Origin: Dyadobacter luticola
Lineage (GTDB): Bacteria > Bacteroidota > Bacteroidia > Cytophagales > Spirosomataceae
Direction: 5' to 3'
NCBI RefSeq assembly: GCF_005860805.1
Contig: NZ_VCEJ01000004.1
Coordinates: forward strand, 1,240,001 to 1,304,000
Length of the DNA stretch: 64,000 nucleotides
Part shown: one piece after another, positions 1 through 8,628 of the stretch
Numbering within the stretch: the stretch's first letter is position 1
Layout: each line of letters begins with the position of its first letter
Translations under genes and position numbers: made by a program
The notes under the pieces: generated by a model
What the model saw: only the letters and a program-made list of their open reading frames with translations
The model's database searches: none
What the model was told of the DNA's origin: nothing

Positions 1-777
1 TATGCAAAAGTGATTGAATATGCCAACCAGGTATTTCCTGGCGGCAGTCTCGCCGCAAACCTCCGCCCCTGGAACACAACTTATGAAAGCTTGTCGCCGC
101 AGGAGTTGTTCAACACCTATTCCCGCGCGACCGAAAACGCGAACCTGATGCTGGTGGAAACATCGTCCAACTATGGGCGCTATGTGGCCACGTACCGATA
201 TGGCATGAATTTCGCAAAGTGGCAGGAAATTTCGGCGGGGGAAGGGATCATCGGCGGATCGGCGAGCTGGACGTTTCCGCTGTATTCGCAGGGCGATAAC
301 AATTACCTGATCCCGAAACTGAACGAATATTTTGTGAGAGAATCCGTGAATGCAGAGATCGGTTTTCCGTATGTCATGTTGCCGGTTTTCACGGTAGAGG
401 AAGTTTTGTTCAACCGCGCTGAGGCTTACGCTTACCAGAATAACACCGCAGCAGCACTAGCCGACCTGAATACATATGTCAGCAAAAGAGTTGGCAACTA
501 TAATGCCGCCACGGATGTAGTGACTACAACCAGCATTGCGAGATATTTTGGAACGTCGGTAGTGAGAACAGGGCTTATCAATACGATTCTGGCTTTCAAA
601 AGAGTTGAGTTTGTACAGGAAGGCATGCGCTGGTTTGACATTCAGCGGTACGGGTTGCAGGTTCAGCATGTGACATTCGGCGGGCAGACCATCACTGTCC
701 CGGCCGACGATCCGCGCCGGGTGCTGCAAATTCCACAATCGGCGACTATTTCGGGTATTGAACAAAATAGCAGGTAA
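1..777 (+). CDS. RagB/SusD family nutrient-uptake lipoprotein, C-terminal part (5' end outside window)
   Basis: The reading frame is open from the first base, so the gene starts before the window; about 258 C-terminal residues are visible, roughly half of a usual SusD protein of about 500 residues. The tract EVLFNRAEAYAYQNNTAAAL followed by a VEFVQEGMRWFDIQRYG segment is typical of the SusD C-terminal half. SusD proteins are surface lipoproteins that cap a SusC TonB-dependent channel and capture oligosaccharides or other ligands. The gene is followed after 11 bp by a zinc metallohydrolase lipoprotein and then a DUF4302 lipoprotein, so all three are likely co-transcribed with a susC gene upstream of the window. 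The family is clear; the substrate is not. Confidence 0.9.
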   Translation, partial: YAKVIEYANQVFPGGSLAANLRPWNTTYESLSPQELFNTYSRATENANLMLVETSSNYGRYVATYRYGMNFAKWQEISAGEGIIGGSASWTFPLYSQGDNNYLIPKLNEYFVRESVNAEIGFPYVMLPVFTVEEVLFNRAEAYAYQNNTAAALADLNTYVSKRVGNYNAATDVVTTTSIARYFGTSVVRTGLINTILAFKRVEFVQEGMRWFDIQRYGLQVQHVTFGGQTITVPADDPRRVLQIPQSATISGIEQNSR

Positions 778-788
778 CCAGCAAAGAG

Positions 789-1721
789 ATGAACATGATT
801 TTTAAACCAATGTATAAACTAATACTCGCGCTGCTTTGCCTGGGCACGACATTGAGTTCCTGCAAAGAGGAAAAGATCGGGGACGTGGAGGACATTCCCG
901 GACTCGGCGGTGATTCCTGGGCGCAGGGACCGGTCGATAAATGGATACTGGACAGCCTGACGACGCCTTACAACATTTCGGCGAAGTATAAATGGGACCA
1001 GTTTGAGTTTGCCAACATTACCAAAACGCTTGTCCCACCAGATGAAGCGCAGGTGATCCCGCTGCTGAGTACGATCAAGAAAGCGTGGACATTGCCGTAT
1101 GTGCAGGAAGCCGGGCAGGTTTTCTATAATAAGTATTCGCCCAAATTTTTCATTCTTTCGGGAAGTAATGAATACAATGCAGAAGGCTCGGTAACATTGG
1201 GTACGGCAGAAGGCGGCCGTAAAGTGATTTTGTATGGGGTTAATTTGTTCAAAATCAAAGGTATGGCCGGGTACAATCCGGCGAGGGATTCTTCTTTTGT
1301 GAAAGACTGGTTTCTGCATACCATCCACCACGAGTTTGGCCACATTCTGCATCAAACTGTATTATATCCTGTTGAATTCAAGAACATTACGAAATCTTTA
1401 TATCAGGGAGGAAACTGGATCAACTGGTCGGATGCGGATGCGCGGCGGGATGGTTTTGTGACAGCATATAGCTCTTTCAATTTCGATGAAGATTTTGTGG
1501 AAATGATCGCAATGATGCTGACGGAAGGTAAAGTTGGTTTTGATAAAATCGTCAACTCGATCCCGGAAGGCACCAGTCCACGCGGCGTAACGAAAGCGCA
1601 GGCGCAGGCTTCGCTGCGGCAGAAAGAGGCGATTGTTGTGGCTTATTATAAAAACACCTGGAAAATAGACTTTTACAGCCTGCAAAAAAGGGTTAGAGGG
1701 TCTATGAACAAACTTTTTTAA
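789..1721 (+). CDS. Substrate import-associated zinc metallohydrolase lipoprotein
   Basis: 310 aa. The N-terminus has a lipoprotein signal with lipobox LSSC (Cys25). A zinc-binding HEFGH (HExxH) motif lies at residues 181-185, in the setting HTIHHEFGHILHQ. This size and its position directly after a SusD gene and before a DUF4302 gene match the family I know as substrate import-associated zinc metallohydrolase lipoproteins (TIGR04549-like), which occur only with SusC/SusD-type systems. It probably acts at the cell surface or in the periplasm on a peptide or peptide-linked ligand taken up by the partner channel; that role is inferred. It lies 11 bp after SusD and 7 bp before the next gene, consistent with one operon. 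Confidence 0.87.
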   Translation: MNMIFKPMYKLILALLCLGTTLSSCKEEKIGDVEDIPGLGGDSWAQGPVDKWILDSLTTPYNISAKYKWDQFEFANITKTLVPPDEAQVIPLLSTIKKAWTLPYVQEAGQVFYNKYSPKFFILSGSNEYNAEGSVTLGTAEGGRKVILYGVNLFKIKGMAGYNPARDSSFVKDWFLHTIHHEFGHILHQTVLYPVEFKNITKSLYQGGNWINWSDADARRDGFVTAYSSFNFDEDFVEMIAMMLTEGKVGFDKIVNSIPEGTSPRGVTKAQAQASLRQKEAIVVAYYKNTWKIDFYSLQKRVRGSMNKLF

Positions 1722-1728
1722 GACTTAC

Positions 1729-3039
1729 ATGAAGAATTCGATATTATACCTGCTGCTTTTGACCGGTGCTTTTTTCTCCTGCGAAAATAGCGATGACACT
1801 GTTTTTGAAGAGAGCGCTGACGCCCGACTCAATGCAGCCCTGGCTTCTTACGAAAAGCAACTCGTGGAAGCGACCGACGGCTGGAATGCAGTAATTTATC
1901 CCGCAGGCGGCGGCAGTTATGGGTTTTATTTCAAATTCAATGACCAGAACCGGGTCGTCATGTACTCCGATTTCGCGGACGCATCGGCTGGCACCTCCAA
2001 GGAAAGCAGCTACCGCCTGAAAGCCGTACAGACGCCCGCATTGATTTTTGATACCTATTCCTATCTCCACGTCTTGTCCGATCCCGACAGCGACGTCAAT
2101 GGTGGTAATCTGGGCGAAGGTTTGAGATCAGATTTTGAATTCAGCATTTATCCTGATTCTGTAAAAGCTGACCGCATTGCGTTGGTTGGCAGGAAAAATC
2201 AAAGCAGGCTGGTACTTACCAGGGCAACTTCGGCGCAAGCTACGGCCTACACCAGCGGAAATGTTGCTAAAAGTCTGTTGTTCAACAACATTACCAAATA
2301 CCAGACTTATTTCAAGCGCGTCACACTTGGAGCCACTACCTACGAAATTACGTTAAGCCAAAATGCCAGGACAATCAAGCTGAGCTATCTCTCCGGGACC
2401 ACTGCCAAAACATTTACTACGGGATATTATTTCGGCGCAGACGGGCTCACATTTGTTACGCCCCTGGTGAATGGTTCGCAGACGATCACAGGTTTCAGTA
2501 ATGTTAACTGGAATGCGAATTCGGTGCAGCTGAGTTTTTCAGGCGGTGGTGCTACCGGTACGGTTACCACGGCTACCAAGCCACTGATAGTGGATGTGAC
2601 CGCTTCCAAAAGATGGTGGCAAAAGCCGATCGATTCAGGCGGTGAGTGGCGCACATTGGATGCATTTCATATCAATGGTGTCGATGACGCCTACGGTGTA
2701 AAGGACCTCAAATCCGACGCCGATGAATATGTTTTCTTTGTGTATCAACCAGGTTATAATGCCAAATATGATGTGTTTGCGCCCGTTTTCTATTCGGCAT
2801 CTGCTAATCAGCTTTTATTGAAATATGGTTATGCACCCGCTGTTCCTTCATTTTTGTCCGATGGCCGCGTCGTGTTTTCCGAATATGGAACACTCGGGCC
2901 CGCGCCTACAACCGGCGCTGCCGCAAATTCTGCCAAGCTGCTTTATGATACCAGCGGCTTTTATTTAATCCAAACCTCAGACGAAACGTATGATATGGTA
3001 AGCGCCAAAGATGCCAAGGCGTGGATCAGCTGGCAGTAA
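1729..3039 (+). CDS. DUF4302 domain-containing lipoprotein
   Basis: 436 aa with lipoprotein signal MKNSILYLLLLTGAFFSC (lipobox Cys18). The mature protein is rich in beta-type, Thr/Ser/Gly-rich sequence. The segment DARLNAALASYEKQLVEA near residues 30-50, followed by GWNAVIYPAGGGSYGFYFKF, is typical of DUF4302 proteins, which in Bacteroidota accompany SusC/SusD and the zinc metallohydrolase lipoprotein. The function is unknown; a surface ligand-binding or assembly role is likely from the company it keeps. It is the last gene of its operon, ending about 40 bp before a strong bidirectional hairpin. Confidence 0.85.
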   Translation: MKNSILYLLLLTGAFFSCENSDDTVFEESADARLNAALASYEKQLVEATDGWNAVIYPAGGGSYGFYFKFNDQNRVVMYSDFADASAGTSKESSYRLKAVQTPALIFDTYSYLHVLSDPDSDVNGGNLGEGLRSDFEFSIYPDSVKADRIALVGRKNQSRLVLTRATSAQATAYTSGNVAKSLLFNNITKYQTYFKRVTLGATTYEITLSQNARTIKLSYLSGTTAKTFTTGYYFGADGLTFVTPLVNGSQTITGFSNVNWNANSVQLSFSGGGATGTVTTATKPLIVDVTASKRWWQKPIDSGGEWRTLDAFHINGVDDAYGVKDLKSDADEYVFFVYQPGYNAKYDVFAPVFYSASANQLLLKYGYAPAVPSFLSDGRVVFSEYGTLGPAPTTGAAANSAKLLYDTSGFYLIQTSDETYDMVSAKDAKAWISWQ

Positions 3040-3078
3040 GAATTAGCTTTTAAATAATTAAAATATAGCCTTAAAAGA

Positions 3079-3109
3079 AAGAAGCACTTCCATAACGGAA
3101 GTGCTTCTT
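3079..3109. terminator. Bidirectional Rho-independent terminator
   Basis: A perfect 13-bp stem (core gaagcacttcc / ggaagtgcttc) with a 5-nt loop (ataac) lies between the convergent DUF4302 and SusD genes. A-rich sequence precedes it and T-rich sequence follows, so it can terminate transcription from both sides. Confidence 0.85.
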
Positions 3110-3142
3110 CTATTTTGAAACAATACTTAAATGCCGGTTCCC

Positions 3143-4519
3143 TTAGTTATAACCTTCATTTTGTACCAAAGCTTTGTTCACGTCCGTCTCTCTCTGCGGA
3201 ATTGGCAGGATCAGCCTTGGTGAGTTATAAGGCAGCGCGCCGATGTTCATCTTGTTACGTCTCAGATCGTGGAGCATGTGGCCTTCGAAAGCAAGTTCGA
3301 GGTGGCGCTCTTTGAGGATAGAAGCGAGCGTTACCGAAGTTGCCGCTTTCAATTTAGCCCTGGTTCTGATCGCATTAATGTCCGCCAGTGGTGTCGCACC
3401 CACATTGGTACCTAGTCGGAAATTTGTTTCGGCACGGGTCAGGTACATTTCAGCTAACCTGAATTGAAGCACGTTACTAAACTGATCCAAGTATTTCTGC
3501 GTGAAGGTATTGTTGGTAGGCGTTACAAAAAATGCCCCTCTCGCGTCCCCGGCTTCATATAATGCACGGTGTTTTGGCAAAACCCTGATATCACCACGGC
3601 CCGCAGTTCCCACAATCGAGCTGATGGTGGTGCCGAAGTACGTGTTCATATCGTTCACACCGTCCTGCTGGGTTACGATCATCGAGAAAATGTACTCCTC
3701 AGGATTCGCGCCGGCATTGTCCAGGAATGTGAAGAACAAGGATTCAAACGTCGGGTTCAGGCTGAATGCGCCTGATTGAATAACGCTGTTAGCTTCGTCA
3801 CGCGCGGCGGCAAAGTTGGATTGCATCAGATAAACCCGCGATAGCTGCGCCATGGCCGCATATTTTGTTGCGTAAATGCTGTTTTCTTCGGGTAGCAAAG
3901 TTTTGGCAGCAGTAAGGTCCTCGATCGCCTGAGCATATACTTCTGCTACGGAATTACGCGGTACATCGTCTTCGTCGGTTACGCTGCGGGTAGGTTTCAG
4001 TACAATAGGTACACCCGGATTGGCCGCATTGTCGCCATCGCCCCAGGTTCTTGCATACAGGCGTACGAGGTCGAAATACAAGGAGCCGCGGATAAATCTT
4101 GCCTCTCCTTCAATGCGTTCCTTTTTATCCTCGTCCACGATATCCAGCGCCGAGAGCACATTGTTGCAGCGGTTGATCGCCACATAGGCGCCGGCCCAAC
4201 TGTTTGCCGCACCCACATTGGCGGTCGTCATTTGCTTGTTATACATTTCCAGCAAATTCTGGAAAGTACCGCCAAAGCCGAGCTCGTCGCTGTTGCCCAG
4301 CAACTCGGAAGTGTACTGGAAGCCACCGCCGTACACATCGGCATCCTGCAAGCCGTCGTAACATCCGATCAATGTTACTTCTACGTCGCGGGAAGTACTT
4401 AAAGCCGCGTTTTCGTCGATACTCTGGGTTGGGGCAACGTCAAGTTTGCTGTCACAACCACTCATTAGAAATAGTCCGGCAGCGAGCGCCAGAGCATATA
4501 TAGACAGGTTCTTTTTCAT
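3143..4519 (-). CDS. RagB/SusD family nutrient-uptake outer membrane lipoprotein
   Basis: 458 aa with lipoprotein signal ending in lipobox MSGC (Cys22). It shows the helical SusD repeats, for example EGEARFIRGSLYFDLVRLYA and the C-terminal FRLAEMYLTRAETNFRLG, with a late KERHLELAFEGHMLHDLRR segment. SusD proteins sit on the cell surface and deliver ligand to the SusC channel. The gene starts 18 bp after the SusC stop codon on the same strand, so the pair is one transcript. No hydrolase or regulator is linked to this pair, so its substrate cannot be predicted. The protein is somewhat shorter than many SusD members, but complete. Confidence 0.94.
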   Translation of the reverse strand: MKKNLSIYALALAAGLFLMSGCDSKLDVAPTQSIDENAALSTSRDVEVTLIGCYDGLQDADVYGGGFQYTSELLGNSDELGFGGTFQNLLEMYNKQMTTANVGAANSWAGAYVAINRCNNVLSALDIVDEDKKERIEGEARFIRGSLYFDLVRLYARTWGDGDNAANPGVPIVLKPTRSVTDEDDVPRNSVAEVYAQAIEDLTAAKTLLPEENSIYATKYAAMAQLSRVYLMQSNFAAARDEANSVIQSGAFSLNPTFESLFFTFLDNAGANPEEYIFSMIVTQQDGVNDMNTYFGTTISSIVGTAGRGDIRVLPKHRALYEAGDARGAFFVTPTNNTFTQKYLDQFSNVLQFRLAEMYLTRAETNFRLGTNVGATPLADINAIRTRAKLKAATSVTLASILKERHLELAFEGHMLHDLRRNKMNIGALPYNSPRLILPIPQRETDVNKALVQNEGYN

Positions 4520-4537
4520 AGTTTGTAATAAATTGGC

Positions 4538-7500
4538 TTAGAAACCGATATTGATACCAACAAGCAAAGTGCGTGGCTGAGGGGCAGTGTAAAAGTCATT
4601 TCCCAAAGCAAATTTCAAATCTTTCGCACTCATATCATCCGTACTCACCTCGGGGTCCCAGCCTTTGTAATTGGTAAATGTTGCCAGGTTCAAAGCAGAA
4701 GCGTAGATCCTGACGCGGTCCATGCGGATCTTTTTTAGCAGGCTTGAAGGCAATGTGTAACCCAGCGTCATGGTGCGCAAACGGAGGTAGGAACCGTCCA
4801 GGATGTAGCGGGTAGATGCCTGGTTACCGTTTCCTCGGTAAAAACGTGCCTCAGGAACATCGGTGTTGGGATTCTCCGGCGTCCAGGCATTCAGCTGGTC
4901 GGCGGTTTGGTTATCCTCGTAAATTCCGTTGGCGGAAGAGTACTGGCCCACACCGTAAAAGTTGATCTTGTTGCCGCTCACGCCATTGAAAAACACGCTC
5001 AGGTCGATGCCTTTGAAAGAGAATGTATTGGTGATACCACCCACGAATTTTGGGTTTGGATTACCTGCCACCACTCTTTGTGCGCTGTTATAACCACTGT
5101 TTGTAACCGTGCTGCGGTCCAGTGCGCCATCGGTACCCTTTGTGTTTTTGTAAAACAATGCATCACCATTTGCGGGATCAACACCTGCGTATTCAACTGT
5201 GTAAAAAACACCTACGGGCTGGCCTTCCATCACGCGGCTCATGCTGCGGATACCACCCTCGATGATCTGTCCCTGAATGTCGATCACCTTGTTTTTGTTG
5301 GTCGCAATGTTGAAAGAGGTGTTCCATTTAAATGTTCCAACCAGGTTTTGCGTATTTACCACAAACTCCCAGCCTTTGTTTTGGAGCTTACCAACATTCG
5401 CGAACTGGGACGAAAATCCGGTCGTGTTCGGAACGTTTACTTCCAGCAGCAGACCTTTCGTTTTCTTTACGTAATAGTCGATCTCACCATTTATACGGTT
5501 GTTGAACAAACCAAAATCAACCCCAAAGTCAGTTTGTCTTGTTGTTTCCCATTTCAAATTAGGGTTACCCAGCTGCGAAGGACGCTGACCCGCCTGACCT
5601 GCATAACCTGCATCACCCGAGAACAATCCCAGCTGCGGGAAGTCACCGATCTCCGAGTTACCAGTAGAACCAATGCTGCCGCGCAGTTTCAGGAAGCTCA
5701 ATGTCGGGTTGTTTTTAAGGAAATTTTCCTCTGTCAAAACCCATCCTGCCGAAACAGACGAGAAGGTACCGTAGCGCGAATTAGCTCCGAAACGCGACGA
5801 TCCGTCGATACGTGCACTGGCAGAGATCAGGTATTTGTCTGCAAACTTGTAGTTCAAACGCAGGAAGTAGGAGAGGAACCGATAGTTGGTTTCACTGGAA
5901 CTACCACCCGATTTCGTAGCCGCACTCGCGATTTTCTTGTAAGAGTCAGACGGGAACTGAGTTCCTTCCACAAAGCTGAATTTGCTTTGCGATTGCTGGT
6001 AAGACATCCCCAATGTACCATTGAATGTATGTGCACCGAATGCCTTGTCGTATGAGAAAAAGTTGTTGGTGTTATAATTCGTTACGAATGTGCCGTAGTT
6101 GTTACCCAAACCACTGCTCGCTGTGCTCACGTTCCGTACGTTCTGGCTTTGGTAGTAACCTTCCTCGTTTTGATTTAAAAGGTCGATACCCAGCTCACTT
6201 CTGAATTTCAATTCCGGCGTAAAGCTGATCTGCGCGAATGCATTGGTCAGGTTGCGGAATGAAGTTGCTGTGAAGCTCGCGTAGTTGATCGAAATCATCG
6301 GGTTGAAATACAGCGGAACATTCACGTCACCCGGGGGTGTTCCGGTCGGCAAGCCAGTTGCAGGATCTGTAAATGGCGTAAGTGGCGTCAAAGCAGCCAT
6401 TTGCACAGGATTGGAAAATGCATTATCACCCGGCAAACGATGGTTGATCGTCCGCGCCAGGCCCATCGACAAGCCGATCTGCAACCATTTTGAAGCCTGG
6501 TGGTCCAGGTTCATACGTGCCGAAACGCGGTTCAGTTTGTTGCCGATCACGGTTCCGGTCTGATCCATATATTGACCTGACAAAAAGAATTTGGTCTTTT
6601 CATTTCCACCATTCAACTGAAAATCCAGCTGCTGCATCGGGCCTTTTTTGAAAGCCTGATCCTGCCACAGATATTCCTTCTGATTGGGCGTGTTATAGGT
6701 ACCTAAGCTGTAATAGTCCAGAAATCCGCCAGCGCCCAACATATATTGGGTGTAAGAATCGGGATCAGAAGGATCGACACCATCGATTTTGTCGCGGTTA
6801 CCAGCGGCCATGGTGTAGAATTTCACGTATTGATCCGCATTCAAAAAGTCCACTCTGCGTGTAGCTTCCGAGGAGCCAATCTGGTAGTTCACGCTCACAT
6901 TGGTTTTTCCGGCCTTACCACGTTTGGTCGTGATCAGCACCACACCATTTGCTGCACGCGAACCATAAATTGCACCAGCCGACGCATCTTTCAGGATTTC
7001 GATAGACTCAATGTCATTGGAGTTGATATCTGCCAGCGGGTTGGTTGCGCCACCATTGTTACTCAGGTCGGTAGTGGTAATCGGCATACCGTCAACCACA
7101 TACAGTGGCTGGCTGCTTGCGCTGATCGACGAGTTTCCGCGGATACGGACATTGATCGCCTGTCCCAATTTTCCTGAACCGCTATTGACATATACGCCCG
7201 CAGCACGTCCCTGCAAAGCCGCATCGACACTCGCGACGGGCATGTTCTGAATTTCGGAACCCTTTACCTGGGCAATGTTACCCGTCAAATCACGCTTGAT
7301 CTGCGAGCCGTAACCCGTCACAACGATTTCATTGAGGCTGCGCGAATCGCTTATTAGCTTGACATTCACCTCGCTCTGACTTCCCACGGTAATCTCCTGC
7401 GCCACCATTCCCACGAAACTGAAAACAAGTACGGATGTTGATGAAGGGACGTTGATGGCGTAATTACCCTCTGCGTCAGTTTGGGTCCCGGTCGTGGACC

Positions 7501-7639
7501 CTTTCAACTGGATCGATGCGCCCGGCAGGCCGGAATCATCGTCAGTCGTTACTTTTCCAGTGATTCTCATGTCCTGTGCGGCGGCAGGAAGCCATGTAAC
7601 CACGCACATCAAGAATGCAAAAAGCAAAGATTTGTTCAT
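4538..7639 (-). CDS. SusC/RagA family TonB-linked outer membrane protein
   Basis: 1033 aa. After a signal peptide (cleavage near AAAQ, residues 20-22) comes a carboxypeptidase-like domain (MRITGKVTTDDDSGLPGASI), a TonB-box-like stretch LNEIVVTGYG, a plug domain (RGNSSISASSQPLYVVDGMP) and a long beta-barrel ending in aromatic LLVGINIGF. The length is normal for SusC. It imports a ligand captured by the adjacent SusD lipoprotein, using TonB-ExbB-ExbD energy. A consensus Bacteroidota promoter lies 36-66 bp upstream. No anti-sigma/ECF pair or sensor is adjacent. A long open frame on the opposite strand (4907-6055) is only a shadow of this gene. Confidence 0.95.
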   Translation of the reverse strand: MNKSLLFAFLMCVVTWLPAAAQDMRITGKVTTDDDSGLPGASIQLKGSTTGTQTDAEGNYAINVPSSTSVLVFSFVGMVAQEITVGSQSEVNVKLISDSRSLNEIVVTGYGSQIKRDLTGNIAQVKGSEIQNMPVASVDAALQGRAAGVYVNSGSGKLGQAINVRIRGNSSISASSQPLYVVDGMPITTTDLSNNGGATNPLADINSNDIESIEILKDASAGAIYGSRAANGVVLITTKRGKAGKTNVSVNYQIGSSEATRRVDFLNADQYVKFYTMAAGNRDKIDGVDPSDPDSYTQYMLGAGGFLDYYSLGTYNTPNQKEYLWQDQAFKKGPMQQLDFQLNGGNEKTKFFLSGQYMDQTGTVIGNKLNRVSARMNLDHQASKWLQIGLSMGLARTINHRLPGDNAFSNPVQMAALTPLTPFTDPATGLPTGTPPGDVNVPLYFNPMISINYASFTATSFRNLTNAFAQISFTPELKFRSELGIDLLNQNEEGYYQSQNVRNVSTASSGLGNNYGTFVTNYNTNNFFSYDKAFGAHTFNGTLGMSYQQSQSKFSFVEGTQFPSDSYKKIASAATKSGGSSSETNYRFLSYFLRLNYKFADKYLISASARIDGSSRFGANSRYGTFSSVSAGWVLTEENFLKNNPTLSFLKLRGSIGSTGNSEIGDFPQLGLFSGDAGYAGQAGQRPSQLGNPNLKWETTRQTDFGVDFGLFNNRINGEIDYYVKKTKGLLLEVNVPNTTGFSSQFANVGKLQNKGWEFVVNTQNLVGTFKWNTSFNIATNKNKVIDIQGQIIEGGIRSMSRVMEGQPVGVFYTVEYAGVDPANGDALFYKNTKGTDGALDRSTVTNSGYNSAQRVVAGNPNPKFVGGITNTFSFKGIDLSVFFNGVSGNKINFYGVGQYSSANGIYEDNQTADQLNAWTPENPNTDVPEARFYRGNGNQASTRYILDGSYLRLRTMTLGYTLPSSLLKKIRMDRVRIYASALNLATFTNYKGWDPEVSTDDMSAKDLKFALGNDFYTAPQPRTLLVGINIGF

Positions 7640-7674
7640 GAACGTTAGTTTTGTTAATACGAAGTTTTCTAAAA

Positions 7675-7705
7675 CAAAGATAGGCTTAATGCAAAGTCAA
7701 CCAAA
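7675..7705 (-). promoter_or_regulatory. Bacteroidota sigma-ABfr type promoter for the susC-susD operon
   Basis: Read on the minus strand, TTTG is followed by exactly 19 nt and then TATCTTTG, matching the known Bacteroidota consensus TTTG-N19-TAnnTTTG. The predicted start of transcription is near 7668, giving a 5' leader of about 30 nt before the SusC ATG. Confidence 0.75.
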
Positions 7706-7851
7706 TTATGTTGCGACTTATTTCAATATACCTATGCTAAGATTTTGTTACTATTTTTTGAAATAAATTCACTTTCCCGCGCTGGAACCGCGGTTGCTAC
7801 TTTTTAGAGAAGTTGGAGGGGGATTGCGCTAAGTTAAGAAATTGGATTTTT

Positions 7852-8628
7852 TTACCAATACTTCCCTTTCTGAAATCGAAATAAAAATCCGCGCAATGTG
7901 ATGAGAATGTGATTAATAACGGTAGCCGGAAGACCGAAATGTTTGCGCAGAACAGCAAACCGGTCGATGAGGGAGCGGCGGTGATTCTGGACCGACAGTC
8001 CGCCGGTCAGATAATTGCATAAAACAAAAGGCAGAAATGTTGTTCTGGTGGCAACTTTTAGGCAATCGATTTCCCAGCCAATGTCGGCGCTCAGATTGGT
8101 ATCATCATACAGCGGCGCAATGTCTTTTCTGACAATAAATGCCTGGTGACAAACTTTCATCCCCAGCGCAAAATCCTGCCATTTGAGGTTTGCAGGCAGT
8201 TTATGCGGGGTAGCAACACTTCTTAAACCGATCTCGCTGCCATCTTCCCGGACCATCATGGCGTCACTGTAATATACGTCATCGCCTTTTTCCAATGCAG
8301 GCAGGAGATTCGAAAGAACATTTGGGTCGCGCATTTCATCGCCGGCATTCAAAAACCAGATGTATTTCCCAGTTGAGAGCCGGAGACCTTTATTCATTGC
8401 ATCATACAAGCCACTGTCTTTTTCAGAAACAATTTTTGAAACAACATCCTCATATCCGCCTGCAATCTTCAAGGTTTCGTCCCGTGATTTGCCATCAATG
8501 ATCAGGTATTCAATGAGATAAGGTTTCGTCAAAACTTTCAGCGCATTTCGCACGCTTTGCAATGTGCGCCCGAGATATCGCTCCGCATTAAACGTGACGG
8601 TTACAATCGTGAGCAGCGGCCTATCCAT
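7852..8628 (-). CDS. Glycosyltransferase family 2 protein
   Basis: 258 aa. The GT-A fold start LLTIVTVTFNAERYLGRTLQS, then the tract SEKDSGLYDAMNKGLRLSTG and IWFLNAGDEM (the nucleotide-sugar/metal-binding DxD equivalent, near residue 97) are typical of WcaA-like GT2 enzymes, which add a sugar to a lipid-linked or surface glycan at the inner face of the membrane. Its start overlaps the end of the upstream GT4 gene by 8 bp, which suggests translational coupling. Acceptor and donor are not predictable. Confidence 0.92.
   Translation of the reverse strand: MDRPLLTIVTVTFNAERYLGRTLQSVRNALKVLTKPYLIEYLIIDGKSRDETLKIAGGYEDVVSKIVSEKDSGLYDAMNKGLRLSTGKYIWFLNAGDEMRDPNVLSNLLPALEKGDDVYYSDAMMVREDGSEIGLRSVATPHKLPANLKWQDFALGMKVCHQAFIVRKDIAPLYDDTNLSADIGWEIDCLKVATRTTFLPFVLCNYLTGGLSVQNHRRSLIDRFAVLRKHFGLPATVINHILITLRGFLFRFQKGKYW

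Noticed and set aside
819..1355. 178-codon open frame opposite the metallohydrolase gene
   Set aside because: Arg/Phe-rich, without domain or start context, and fully within the recognised zinc metallohydrolase gene.
4907..6055. 382-codon open frame on the plus strand inside susC
   Set aside because: It lies fully inside the strong SusC coding sequence on the other strand. Its sequence is Cys/Arg/Val-rich with no recognisable domain, which is typical of a mirror frame.
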